Below are positions 1-6,684 of a DNA stretch of 64,000 nt, piece after piece. Each line of letters begins with the position of its first letter. The first letter of the stretch is position 1. Both the position numbers and the translations under genes were made by a program. The stretch covers positions 1 through 64,000 of IMG/VR virus record IMGVR_UViG_3300037840_000382; one strand, 5' to 3'. This DNA comes from a virus. Below the pieces are notes generated by a model. The model was not told the DNA's origin. It was given only the letters and a program-made list of their open reading frames with translations, and did no database searches.

Positions 1-9
1 GGTGTAGTC

Positions 10-795
10 ATGGATTGGAACTTGTTCGATTGCCCTGATCGCTATCTGGACGAGTTGTTGCGGTCGAGGGGAGAGGGCGAGGCTGTCGATCGCAAGGTCG
101 AGAGGGTACTGTTCCAGGAGAGAGTCATCTCTCCGCTAATTCGCGCGTTTAAGAGGCGCACTCGCTACGTCGTCAAATTATGGGAGGCTGCTCGTGGCTT
201 ATATCGGAGAACCCTTGCGAAAGTTCGTGGCGGTGCCAACGCGCCACCCGGTGCAGGCGCCGGAGCCGGCGGTATCTCCTCCGCCCAATTCGTTGCCTTC
301 CCCTCACCGCCTCCTCCCCTCTGGCCCGGATCCGGTGTTACCGGCGCGACCATCGGTTCCGTCGGAGCCTTCAATACCGTCTCCCCGCCGCCGGCGAAGC
401 CCATCGAAGACGCCGGAATTAGAGCCGGCGAAGTAGTCGCCTATCGCTGTTGGGTGCTTCGCGATGGCCTGCTGTATAGCGCTGCGATGTCGAGTTACGC
501 GTGGCATCCGGGCAAGCCGGCGGAGGGTGATCCCAATAAGATCGACGAGGGAGTACACGGGTTCAAGAACAGGCATCGCGCTTGTTCTTACATCAGGGAC
601 TACGAGCAGGATGGTGCTATCGTCGTGAGCGGCACGGTCGATCTGTGGGGCGACGTGTACGAGCACGAGTGGGGTTACCGCGCGTCCAAGGCGGCAGTCG
701 CGTCGATCGACGACTCGCCTCACTACGACGCCGCGGCGTTGCGCAAGCTGTACAAGTTGGGACGCAGGATGAGAAAAAAGAAGAGGAGCGAATGA
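10..795 (+). CDS. Phage protein of unknown function
   Basis: 261 aa. The N-terminal third is charged and leads into a Gly/Ala/Pro-rich linker (about residues 75-135), followed by a compact C-terminal domain (about 140-245) with several Trp/Tyr (motifs RDGLLYSA, GTVDLWGDVYEHEWGYRA). That pattern recalls small phage proteins of unknown function, but I cannot name a role. The gene overlaps the following epimerase start by ATGA, so the two are probably translated together. The upstream region is outside the window. Confidence 0.6.
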   Translation: MDWNLFDCPDRYLDELLRSRGEGEAVDRKVERVLFQERVISPLIRAFKRRTRYVVKLWEAARGLYRRTLAKVRGGANAPPGAGAGAGGISSAQFVAFPSPPPPLWPGSGVTGATIGSVGAFNTVSPPPAKPIEDAGIRAGEVVAYRCWVLRDGLLYSAAMSSYAWHPGKPAEGDPNKIDEGVHGFKNRHRACSYIRDYEQDGAIVVSGTVDLWGDVYEHEWGYRASKAAVASIDDSPHYDAAALRKLYKLGRRMRKKKRSE

Positions 796-1772
796 AGCGC
801 GCGCTAATTTTAGGCTGTGGAGGATTCGTTGGTCGCCACTTCGCGAAGCGTCTCCTCGACGACGGTTGGAAGGTCACGGGAGTGGACGATATGTCCGCAG
901 GTCTTCTTCCTCACAGGTGGATGTTCAGGTCGAATTACGAGATCAATTTGACGTTTGTTAAGAACGATGTGCGCAGTTTTTTTCCAGCACAAGGTTCGTC
1001 CGAGGGCTTTGATCTCATTATCCACTGCGCCGCCGTGGTGGGCGGGCGTGCGAAGATTGAGGGCGCTCCTCTCGCCATCGCGCAGAACTTTGCGATCGAT
1101 GCCGACTTCTTTTGTTGGGTTTCGCGTGACCCGCAAAAAGGCCAGAAGATCGTCTACTTCTCTTCGTCCGCTGTCTATCCAACGATGTTCCAGCGGCGAG
1201 AATCCCATTGCTCGCTCGACGAGTCGCTGATGGCGCTTGGCGGCAGTCGCATCGGCGTCCCTGATGCAACTTACGGCTGGGCGAAGCTCGCTGGCGAGTA
1301 CTTGGCTCAGCGCGCGGCCGAGCGTGGCGTCGATGTGGTCATCTACCGCCCGTTCTCGGGTTATGGCGAGGACCAGGATCTCGCTTACCCGTTTCCCAGC
1401 ATCATCAAGCGCGCCGTTGCTGGCGAGGGCCCGCTAGTAGTGTGGGGCTCGGGTGACCAGGTGCGCGACTTCGTCCACATCGACGATGTGGTGGACTGCG
1501 TCATGGAGACGGCGTGGAAGCTTTCTCCCGGCGAGGCGCTCAATATCGGGAGCGGCTACCCAACTTCGTTTTTGGACTTGGCGCGTATAGTTCTGGTCTA
1601 CGCGGCTCGGAAGGCGAAGGTAACTGTGGACAAGACCAAGCCCGAAGGCGTGTTCTGGCGTGTTGCCGACACCGCCAAGATGCGGCAGTTTTATCGGCCG
1701 AAGGTGGTGCTCGCGGAGGGCGTGCAGCGCGCGATCAAGCGAGCGAGGCTTGACACCAGGGCGCTCGTGTAG
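792..1772 (+). CDS. NAD-dependent epimerase/dehydratase
   Basis: 326 aa short-chain dehydrogenase of the extended (nucleotide-sugar epimerase/dehydratase) type. Seen directly: the Rossmann motif G8xxG11xxG14, a serine cluster near residue 124 (SSSAVYP) and the catalytic Y161xxxK165. Length is usual for the UDP-glucose 4-epimerase/GDP-fucose synthase group. The start at 792 is chosen because ATGA couples it to the previous stop; the frame is open further upstream but that part reads as shadow of gene 1. It would modify a nucleotide sugar in the cytoplasm. With the TPR-glycosyltransferase at 3020 it may serve glycan or DNA-base decoration, which is inference; the exact substrate is not readable. 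Confidence 0.9.
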   Translation: MKRALILGCGGFVGRHFAKRLLDDGWKVTGVDDMSAGLLPHRWMFRSNYEINLTFVKNDVRSFFPAQGSSEGFDLIIHCAAVVGGRAKIEGAPLAIAQNFAIDADFFCWVSRDPQKGQKIVYFSSSAVYPTMFQRRESHCSLDESLMALGGSRIGVPDATYGWAKLAGEYLAQRAAERGVDVVIYRPFSGYGEDQDLAYPFPSIIKRAVAGEGPLVVWGSGDQVRDFVHIDDVVDCVMETAWKLSPGEALNIGSGYPTSFLDLARIVLVYAARKAKVTVDKTKPEGVFWRVADTAKMRQFYRPKVVLAEGVQRAIKRARLDTRALV

Positions 1773-1786
1773 TAAGGGTGACTACA
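1768..1786. promoter_or_regulatory. Candidate 19-bp operator, copy 1
   Basis: Inverted repeat TGTAGT-N7-ACTACA lying across the end of the epimerase gene, 14 bp before the ATG of the next gene. A TTGACA-like hexamer sits just upstream (1750-1755). The same spaced motif with TG at the end of the spacer recurs at 61959 and 63676, so it is likely a binding site for one regulator. Confidence 0.5.
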
Positions 1787-1799
1787 CGGGAGGTGCGTC

Positions 1800-2063
1800 A
1801 TGAAGCTTCGCAAGGGAAAGACCAAGTACAAGCTGCCAGCTTATAGTCAGGTGGTGGCAGCGTGGATCGAGGGTAATCAAAAGCACAACCAATTGCATAG
1901 ATACGTGCTGCAGATTGTAAACCCCTTGGCGTTGGAGCGCAATCTGGAAGCGGGCAGGCCAAGGGTGTGTGCTATATTTGTTAACACGATTGAGTTCTCG
2001 CCGCCTCCTGATAAGCCCTACGTGGTTACGGTGAGGTACTTGCCTCCGTTGATGGAGTGCTGA
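1800..2063 (+). CDS. Hypothetical protein
   Basis: 87 aa, basic N-terminus, no recognised domain. A good ribosome binding site (GGGAGG) precedes the ATG, and the stop lies 2 bp before the recombinase start, so it is probably co-transcribed with it. It follows the operator at 1768 directly and may be the regulated gene. Function unknown. Confidence 0.6.
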   Translation: MKLRKGKTKYKLPAYSQVVAAWIEGNQKHNQLHRYVLQIVNPLALERNLEAGRPRVCAIFVNTIEFSPPPDKPYVVTVRYLPPLMEC

Positions 2064-2064
2064 G

Positions 2065-2799
2065 ATGATTCTCTCGTATTCGCGCGTGAGCACAGCAGAG
2101 CAAGCCGCCGACGGTGCGACCTCGCTCGCCGAGCAGCGGCGCAAGAACTGGGCGGTTGCGCAGTTGCGCGGCGCCTCCGCGCACGACTTCGCCCATTACG
2201 AGGACGCGGGTGTCAGCGGCTCGATTTCGCTTGGCTTGCGTCCTGCCGGCGCCGAGCTTCTCGCCGCCGCCAAGGCGGGAGACGTGATTGTGGCGAACAA
2301 GCTCGATCGGCTGTTTCGCTCGGCCTCCGACGCCATGCTCACGGCCGAGCAGCTCAAGAAGCGAGGGATCGATCTGATCCTGATCGATATGGGCGCCGAG
2401 CCGGTGACGGGGAACGGGGTCGCCAAGCTGTTCTTCGGCTTGCTCGCCCTCGTCGCCGAGTTCGAGCGCGAGCGCATCAGCGAGCGCACGATCGAGGGCC
2501 GCGCCGGCAAGCGGCGCAACGGCGGCCATATCGGCGGGCAGGCGCCCTACGGCTTTAAAGTTGTAGGCGAGGGCAGGCAGGCGGTGCTGGAGCCTCGCGA
2601 GGATGAGCAAGAAGTGATTCGTCTGACTGCCAAGCTCTGGCGCGAGCTGCATGCGCGCCCGCACCGTGTGGCGACGCGCCTTAACGAGATGGGCGTGCGT
2701 CTGCGTGGCGAGAAGCCGGTGCAGGCGACGCAGGTGAGGAGGATGTTGAGGAATGACCGATTGGCAATTGGATATGACCAAGGCGCCGTACACGGGTAA
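2065..2799 (+). CDS. Serine recombinase (resolvase family)
   Basis: 244 aa. The N-terminal catalytic domain shows the YSRVS signature (Ser9 expected nucleophile), the Gln of the AEQ motif, NKLDRLFRS and the F/E/R-rich helix FERERISERT typical of resolvases and invertases. A C-terminal segment (about 170-244) resembles the start of a Recombinase DNA-binding domain, but the protein is far shorter than large serine integrases. It could resolve multimers, invert DNA or be a transferred accessory recombinase. No att-like crossover site was identified nearby. The 3' end overlaps the next gene by 47 bp, which may mark a shortened C-terminus. Confidence 0.85.
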   Translation: MILSYSRVSTAEQAADGATSLAEQRRKNWAVAQLRGASAHDFAHYEDAGVSGSISLGLRPAGAELLAAAKAGDVIVANKLDRLFRSASDAMLTAEQLKKRGIDLILIDMGAEPVTGNGVAKLFFGLLALVAEFERERISERTIEGRAGKRRNGGHIGGQAPYGFKVVGEGRQAVLEPREDEQEVIRLTAKLWRELHARPHRVATRLNEMGVRLRGEKPVQATQVRRMLRNDRLAIGYDQGAVHG

Positions 2800-3016
2800 G
2801 AGCGTTCTTGTTGCCGTCATGCGTTTTTTACCATTGGAATTGGCTGAGGGTTTAGAGAGACTTGGTGCACGTAGAGCTGAGATTTTTTACGCGCGCTATT
2901 CGACATGGGATGGATGCTGGCGATCCGTCCACGATGGAAGAATGCTTATGCTGCATGAATTTCACGAACCGCATGCTTGGGCAGACGTAACTGAGCCCCC
3001 TGTAAAAGACAGGTAA
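2753..3016 (+). CDS. Small protein resembling DUF551
   Basis: 87 aa. It opens with MTDWQ and closes with HAWADVTEPP, the layout of DUF551-type phage proteins (start W-x-x-x-x-x-A-P, end with Trp-x-x-x-PxPP). Such proteins are common in phages but have no proven role. It overlaps the recombinase 3' end in another frame. Base use is somewhat more AT-rich than the neighbours. Confidence 0.55.
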   Translation: MTDWQLDMTKAPYTGKSVLVAVMRFLPLELAEGLERLGARRAEIFYARYSTWDGCWRSVHDGRMLMLHEFHEPHAWADVTEPPVKDR

Positions 3017-3019
3017 AAA

Positions 3020-4426
3020 ATGGGTGATCGCATAACTGCTGTCAGGTTCTACAATCAAGCGGTGGAAGCGCACAACACCGCGACCGATCCGCGGCATCTC
3101 ACGACTAGCTACCAGCTTTTTTCTTCCGCCTGCCTCGCCGATCCGACGTGGTACGAGGGACATTTCCAGGCCGGCAACAACAACTCGAACCTCAACCACT
3201 ATGAGGCCGCGATTGCCAACTGGCGGCTCGCTCTCCAGTGCGAGATGACCAAGGACGAGAAAGTGCGTGCTCTCGTCAACCTTGGTTGGCGGCTGCACTC
3301 GCTGGCGCGCACCGACGAAGCTTTGCTCGCGACTGATGCCGCGCTCAAGCTCGACGATACGCATTTTCTTGGCTGGCTCAACATGTCGCTGATCCGGTCG
3401 CACCTTTGCGACAGCGTTCACATGCAGGTGGCGGCTGAGAAGTGCTGGGAGCTGTGCCCTAAGGACGCGCCCGAGAACGCCAACTGCGAGATTGCGGTTG
3501 CGTTTGCTTGCCTGTTTAACGGCGATTACGAGCGCGGTTTCAGGCACTTCGAGCGCCGGTTCGAGTGGCGCTTGCCGCAGTTCCTTAAGTTTCCCTACGA
3601 GAAGTGGGCGGGTCAGCCGGGCAAGACCGTGTTCGTGGCGGCGGATCAGGGGCTGGGCGACACGCTGTCCTTTGCGCGCTTCGTTCCTGCCGCCGCCAAG
3701 CGCGCTCGCTATCTTCACCTTTTTATTCAGCCGGCGCTCCTGCGGCTCTTTTCGCACGCCTTTGTGCACTTGCCGAACGTCAACCTGATCCCGTCACCGG
3801 CGCCGTTTCCGGCGGCCGACTACTGGACGACGTTCGTAAGCCTGCCCTACGCGCTCGGGCTGACGAACAAAGATGTCACCAACCAGAAGCACATAGAAGC
3901 GCCCGTCTTTGGGATGCCGCGTACCTGGAAGGTTCCCGACAGGAAGCTGCATGTCGGCATTGCGTGGTCGGGCTCGCCCGCAAACGACATTGATCGCTTT
4001 CGCAACATACCAATCACGCAGTTCTTCGAGCTGCTGCGCGTGCTGGGCGTGCAGCTTTACTCGCTTCAAAAGGATGAGAAGGGCAAGGAGATGCATGACG
4101 CTGGGGCGGCTGGGTTCATCCGTGATCTCACGCCCTACATCAGCGACGTGGCGGATACAGTGTCTCTCCTGCGTGACCTTGATCTTGTGATATGCTGCGA
4201 GTCAGCCCTCGGGCACATCGCGGCGCTCGTAGGGAAGGAATGCTGGATACCGTACTCGTGGGGCGGCCGTGACTACCGAGTCGGGCTCGCAGGCGAGAAG
4301 CTGCTGTGGACGCCGAAGCATCGTATTTTCAGGCAGCTCCAGGGCGAGAGCTGGTCGAGCGTGTTCAAGGGAATAACGTCAGCGTTGGAGGATAAGCTCA
4401 ATGGGCGATCTCGTAACGCAGCTTGA
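3020..4426 (+). CDS. TPR protein with GT9-like glycosyltransferase domain
   Basis: 468 aa. The first about 200 residues are helical repeats of TPR type (for example YQLFSSACLADPTWYEGHF, YEAAIANWRLAL). The second half has the GT-B, heptosyltransferase-like pattern: GIAWSGSP followed by an acidic D-R-F-R-N stretch, SLQKD, then DLVICCESALGHIAALVG. Bacterial TPR-GT9 proteins of this shape are glycosyltransferases; in a phage it could glycosylate a surface polymer, virion protein or DNA. The substrate is unknown. It overlaps the next start by 26 bp. Confidence 0.75.
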   Translation: MGDRITAVRFYNQAVEAHNTATDPRHLTTSYQLFSSACLADPTWYEGHFQAGNNNSNLNHYEAAIANWRLALQCEMTKDEKVRALVNLGWRLHSLARTDEALLATDAALKLDDTHFLGWLNMSLIRSHLCDSVHMQVAAEKCWELCPKDAPENANCEIAVAFACLFNGDYERGFRHFERRFEWRLPQFLKFPYEKWAGQPGKTVFVAADQGLGDTLSFARFVPAAAKRARYLHLFIQPALLRLFSHAFVHLPNVNLIPSPAPFPAADYWTTFVSLPYALGLTNKDVTNQKHIEAPVFGMPRTWKVPDRKLHVGIAWSGSPANDIDRFRNIPITQFFELLRVLGVQLYSLQKDEKGKEMHDAGAAGFIRDLTPYISDVADTVSLLRDLDLVICCESALGHIAALVGKECWIPYSWGGRDYRVGLAGEKLLWTPKHRIFRQLQGESWSSVFKGITSALEDKLNGRSRNAA

Positions 4427-4640
4427 AAGGGTGGCGACTCAGTTCGCTAAACAAAGCGAAGGTTTCGCGAAGACATCTACTTACTATATACAGGCTGATG
4501 CCGTGCGCGTTCTTCTGCAAGCGGCGGCGCGAGAAATAAAAAGACTGAACCGTGAGTGTCAAGACGCTTATGGTCTTTTGCAGGAGGCGACGCGAGAGAT
4601 GGAGGCGACGCGAGAGCGTGAGGAGAAGCTCAATGAGTGA
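4401..4640 (+). CDS. Small phage protein, paralogue of next gene
   Basis: 79 aa, starts MGDLVTQLERVA and contains VRVLLQAAAREIKRL. The next gene starts MSDLVMRLETAA and contains MRELLQEAATRIKELE, so the pair is a tandem duplication. Helical with likely coiled-coil. Both stops overlap the following starts. Function unknown. Confidence 0.65.
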   Translation: MGDLVTQLERVATQFAKQSEGFAKTSTYYIQADAVRVLLQAAAREIKRLNRECQDAYGLLQEATREMEATREREEKLNE

Positions 4641-4815
4641 TCTCGTGATGCGGCTTGAGACGGCGGCGGCTAAGTGTGATCAGCGCGTCAGGCAGCATAT
4701 TGGAATAGGATACCCACAAGAATTGGCCGACATGCGCGAGCTTTTGCAGGAGGCGGCGACGCGGATCAAGGAGTTGGAGCGTGATTTGTTTAGAGCGCGA
4801 GGCGGGTATGACTGA
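4633..4815 (+). CDS. Small phage protein, paralogue of previous gene
   Basis: 60 aa. The longer open frame reaches 4552, but the ATG at 4633 gives the paralogous start MSDLVMRLE and has a GGAGAAG binding site. Overlaps 8 bp with the preceding gene and 8 bp with the next. Helical; function unknown. Confidence 0.65.
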   Translation: MSDLVMRLETAAAKCDQRVRQHIGIGYPQELADMRELLQEAATRIKELERDLFRARGGYD

Positions 4816-5155
4816 TCAAGACGCACAGTTCTTCGCCGATTACCCCGATCGTCGGGCGCGCATTCGCTTGCCCGCGAAGGAGTTCGCGAAGAACCGCCAG
4901 CGCGCGGTAGGTGTCGTGGACGAGATGGAGGCCGAGTTCAGGACGCTGGGCGACCACAAGCGCGATCGCAGGCGCGTCCTGGTATGGCGCGTGCCGGAGG
5001 GCAACCCGTTCTACGATCCCGCGCGCCGGCCGCTCCTCAAGATTCCCTTCCTCCTCTTTGCCGACGAGACCGTCGAGGACACCGACGAGGTGCTGCTCCC
5101 TCTGGTCCATCAGATCATGGTGGATGCGGCGAAGGAACACGGGATGGTGCGATGA
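4808..5155 (+). CDS. Hypothetical protein
   Basis: 115 aa from the ATG at 4808 (MTDQDAQFF). The open frame reaches 4781, but that part lies inside the previous gene. Mixed alpha/beta, no signal or membrane segment. ATGA-coupled to the HiPIP-like gene. Not recognised. Confidence 0.6.
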   Translation: MTDQDAQFFADYPDRRARIRLPAKEFAKNRQRAVGVVDEMEAEFRTLGDHKRDRRRVLVWRVPEGNPFYDPARRPLLKIPFLLFADETVEDTDEVLLPLVHQIMVDAAKEHGMVR

Positions 5156-5313
5156 AAATCACCAAGACCGAGGCCAAGTATCAGGATAACCCGAAGGCGC
5201 TGCATAAGTGCGAGGGCTGTTCCATGTTCAGGAAGCCGGATTTGTGCACCCTCGTCGAGGGCAGGATTTCCTCGCACGGGTGGTGCCGGCATTGGGAGAG
5301 GAAGGACAAATGA
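5152..5313 (+). CDS. HiPIP-like iron-sulfur miniprotein
   Basis: 53 aa. Four cysteines at 20, 23, 32 and 45. The C-terminal half reads C-x6-I-x3-G-W-C-x2-W, which fits the signature of high-potential iron-sulfur proteins (C-x(6,9)-[LIVM]-x3-G-[YW]-C-x2-[FYW]). The upstream KYQDNP and CEGCSMF also resemble HiPIP. Usual HiPIPs are 55-85 residues after export and bind a 4Fe-4S cluster for electron transfer. This one has no signal peptide and is at the lower size limit. It sits between ATGA-coupled genes, next to a MazG-like enzyme. The fold is well suggested; the role is unknown. Confidence 0.7.
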   Translation: MKITKTEAKYQDNPKALHKCEGCSMFRKPDLCTLVEGRISSHGWCRHWERKDK

Positions 5314-5633
5314 GCACTTGGAAAGCTGAAATCGAACGCATCCACGAACAAGCGCTAAAAAAATCTGGCATTCGTGCGTGGAGCTTTGAGGATACTTGTT
5401 TTATCGCACTTGCGCTGGCTGGCGAGGTTGGTGAGCTGGCTAATATTGTAAAAAAGCAGTGGCGCGGCGATGAACGTCCTGCGTTGTCTGTTGATCCTGC
5501 AGTACGCGCCGAATTGGCTGATATTTGGATATATCTTCATTTGCTATCTGCTAGTCTTAAAATTGATATTGACGAAGCAATTGAAGAAAAATTACCTGCA
5601 ATTCGTAACAAGTTTTTGCAGGTGCCGAGATGA
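5310..5633 (+). CDS. MazG-like nucleotide pyrophosphohydrolase
   Basis: 107 aa. The start at 5310 (MSTWKAEIERIHEQA) follows a GGAAGGA site and overlaps the HiPIP-like stop. The MazG metal-binding layout is visible: EVGELAN (ExxE) near residue 38 and ELADIWIYL (ExxD) near residue 70. MazG-type phage enzymes hydrolyse NTPs, dNTPs or alarmones. Codon use is markedly AT-rich compared with flanking genes, which points to recent transfer. Confidence 0.75.
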   Translation: MSTWKAEIERIHEQALKKSGIRAWSFEDTCFIALALAGEVGELANIVKKQWRGDERPALSVDPAVRAELADIWIYLHLLSASLKIDIDEAIEEKLPAIRNKFLQVPR

Positions 5634-5845
5634 GTTGGACCCAGCCGGTCTATTCCTCCCACGTCGCCGAGGTTGGCTACGACAGTGACTCAAACGAGCT
5701 TCTCGTGACGTGGCAGAGTGGTCGTGTCAGCGCCTACGTGGGCGTGGCCGAGGAGCTTGCTGTGCAGATAGCGAACGCGCCGTCGGTGGGGCAGGCGCTC
5801 AATGCGCAGGTCAAGAACGTTTATTCGCACCGCTATGTGAGGTAA
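5630..5845 (+). CDS. KTSC-domain protein
   Basis: 71 aa, almost entirely a KTSC domain: VAEVGYDSDSNELLVTW, then Y-x-G-V, then the small helix and NVYSHRYV end. KTSC domains occur alone in phages or fused to RNA-binding/ligase proteins; the function is unproven. ATGA overlap with the MazG-like gene suggests co-translation. Confidence 0.75.
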   Translation: MSWTQPVYSSHVAEVGYDSDSNELLVTWQSGRVSAYVGVAEELAVQIANAPSVGQALNAQVKNVYSHRYVR

Positions 5846-5953
5846 AAAGCGTTCATGACTTTGCAGCAATTGGTTGAAGCTTTGTACATGTTTTACCACA
5901 AGCCTACCGTCATAGGGCTTGAACTGCCAACGCGAACCAAGAAAGGAAAGCTG

Positions 5954-6310
5954 ATGCCGAACTACGAGCTGCCGAACGACGAGATCGATACCATCACGAT
6001 CAAGACTCAGAACACGGCTGGTACAACCGAGCCGGTTCCGACCGGGGACGTGTTCTCGGTAACTTCCAGCAAGCCGGCTAGCCTCGGTACTGCGGTTGGG
6101 ATGGACAAGGGTGGCAATCCCGCCATTGTTCTCACACCACTCGTGCAGGTTTCACCGGGGATCACGGTCACCGTGTCTGACACGGCCGGATTGAAGGTGG
6201 CGACGCTGGTCGTGGATATCGTGCAAGACGTGACACCGAGTAACATCGTACTTGATACGGCTGACGCTACGCACGTTTCTCAGCCCGTACCGACTAGCCC
6301 CGGTCCCTAG
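5954..6310 (+). CDS. Beta-rich Ig-like phage protein
   Basis: 118 aa from ATG 5954, which has a GGAAAG binding site. The frame stays open to an ATG at 5855 (151 aa), so the start is uncertain. Sequence is beta-strand rich (ITIKT, VFSVTS, ITVTVSDTAG, VATLVVDIV), like bacterial Ig-like folds found in head decoration or accessory virion proteins. Function unproven. Confidence 0.6.
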   Translation: MPNYELPNDEIDTITIKTQNTAGTTEPVPTGDVFSVTSSKPASLGTAVGMDKGGNPAIVLTPLVQVSPGITVTVSDTAGLKVATLVVDIVQDVTPSNIVLDTADATHVSQPVPTSPGP

Positions 6311-6313
6311 TTC

Positions 6314-6583
6314 GTGGCTGACGAGCAGCCCAAGCCTCCCTCCAACGCGGAGTTTTTTCTCCGCGTTGCCGAGGAGATCGACCGCAACGTGGCTTCCGGC
6401 TTTGGCGGCGCGTTCGTCGTGGTGCCCCCGAAGGATTGCGGCAACCCGATCGCGACCGTCATCCTCGACGCGCGGCAGGACGGGATGACGTTCTGGCTGA
6501 TGCTCAAGGCCAAGTGCGACGCGGAGTTGCAGGTGCTTGATGCGCAGCAGCGGCAGAGTCAGGCGGGGTTCTTGAGGCGATGA
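6314..6583 (+). CDS. Hypothetical protein before terminase
   Basis: 89 aa, GTG start. Contains FFLRVAEEIDRN and a central beta segment. Its place just before the large terminase would fit a small terminase or packaging factor, but no DNA-binding motif is seen. ATGA overlap with the next miniprotein. Confidence 0.5.
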   Translation: MADEQPKPPSNAEFFLRVAEEIDRNVASGFGGAFVVVPPKDCGNPIATVILDARQDGMTFWLMLKAKCDAELQVLDAQQRQSQAGFLRR

Positions 6584-6684
6584 AAATTCGTATCGATCCG
6601 ATGTGGGCGGAAGGATTCTTTTGGGGCTGGTGGATAGGAGCCACTGTTGTTGCTTTGCTGTGGGTAGTCTATATGATTGCCTGA
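6580..6684 (+). CDS. 34-aa membrane miniprotein
   Basis: Short frame overlapping the previous stop (ATGA) and ending on the terminase ATG (TGATG). One hydrophobic segment (about residues 13-33, WWIGATVVALLWVVYMIA). The tight double overlap argues that it is real. Function unknown. Confidence 0.55.
   Translation: MKIRIDPMWAEGFFWGWWIGATVVALLWVVYMIA

Noticed and set aside
2065-2799. Full large serine integrase
   Set aside because: Only 244 aa, without the long zinc/coiled-coil domains, so it cannot be called an integrase.
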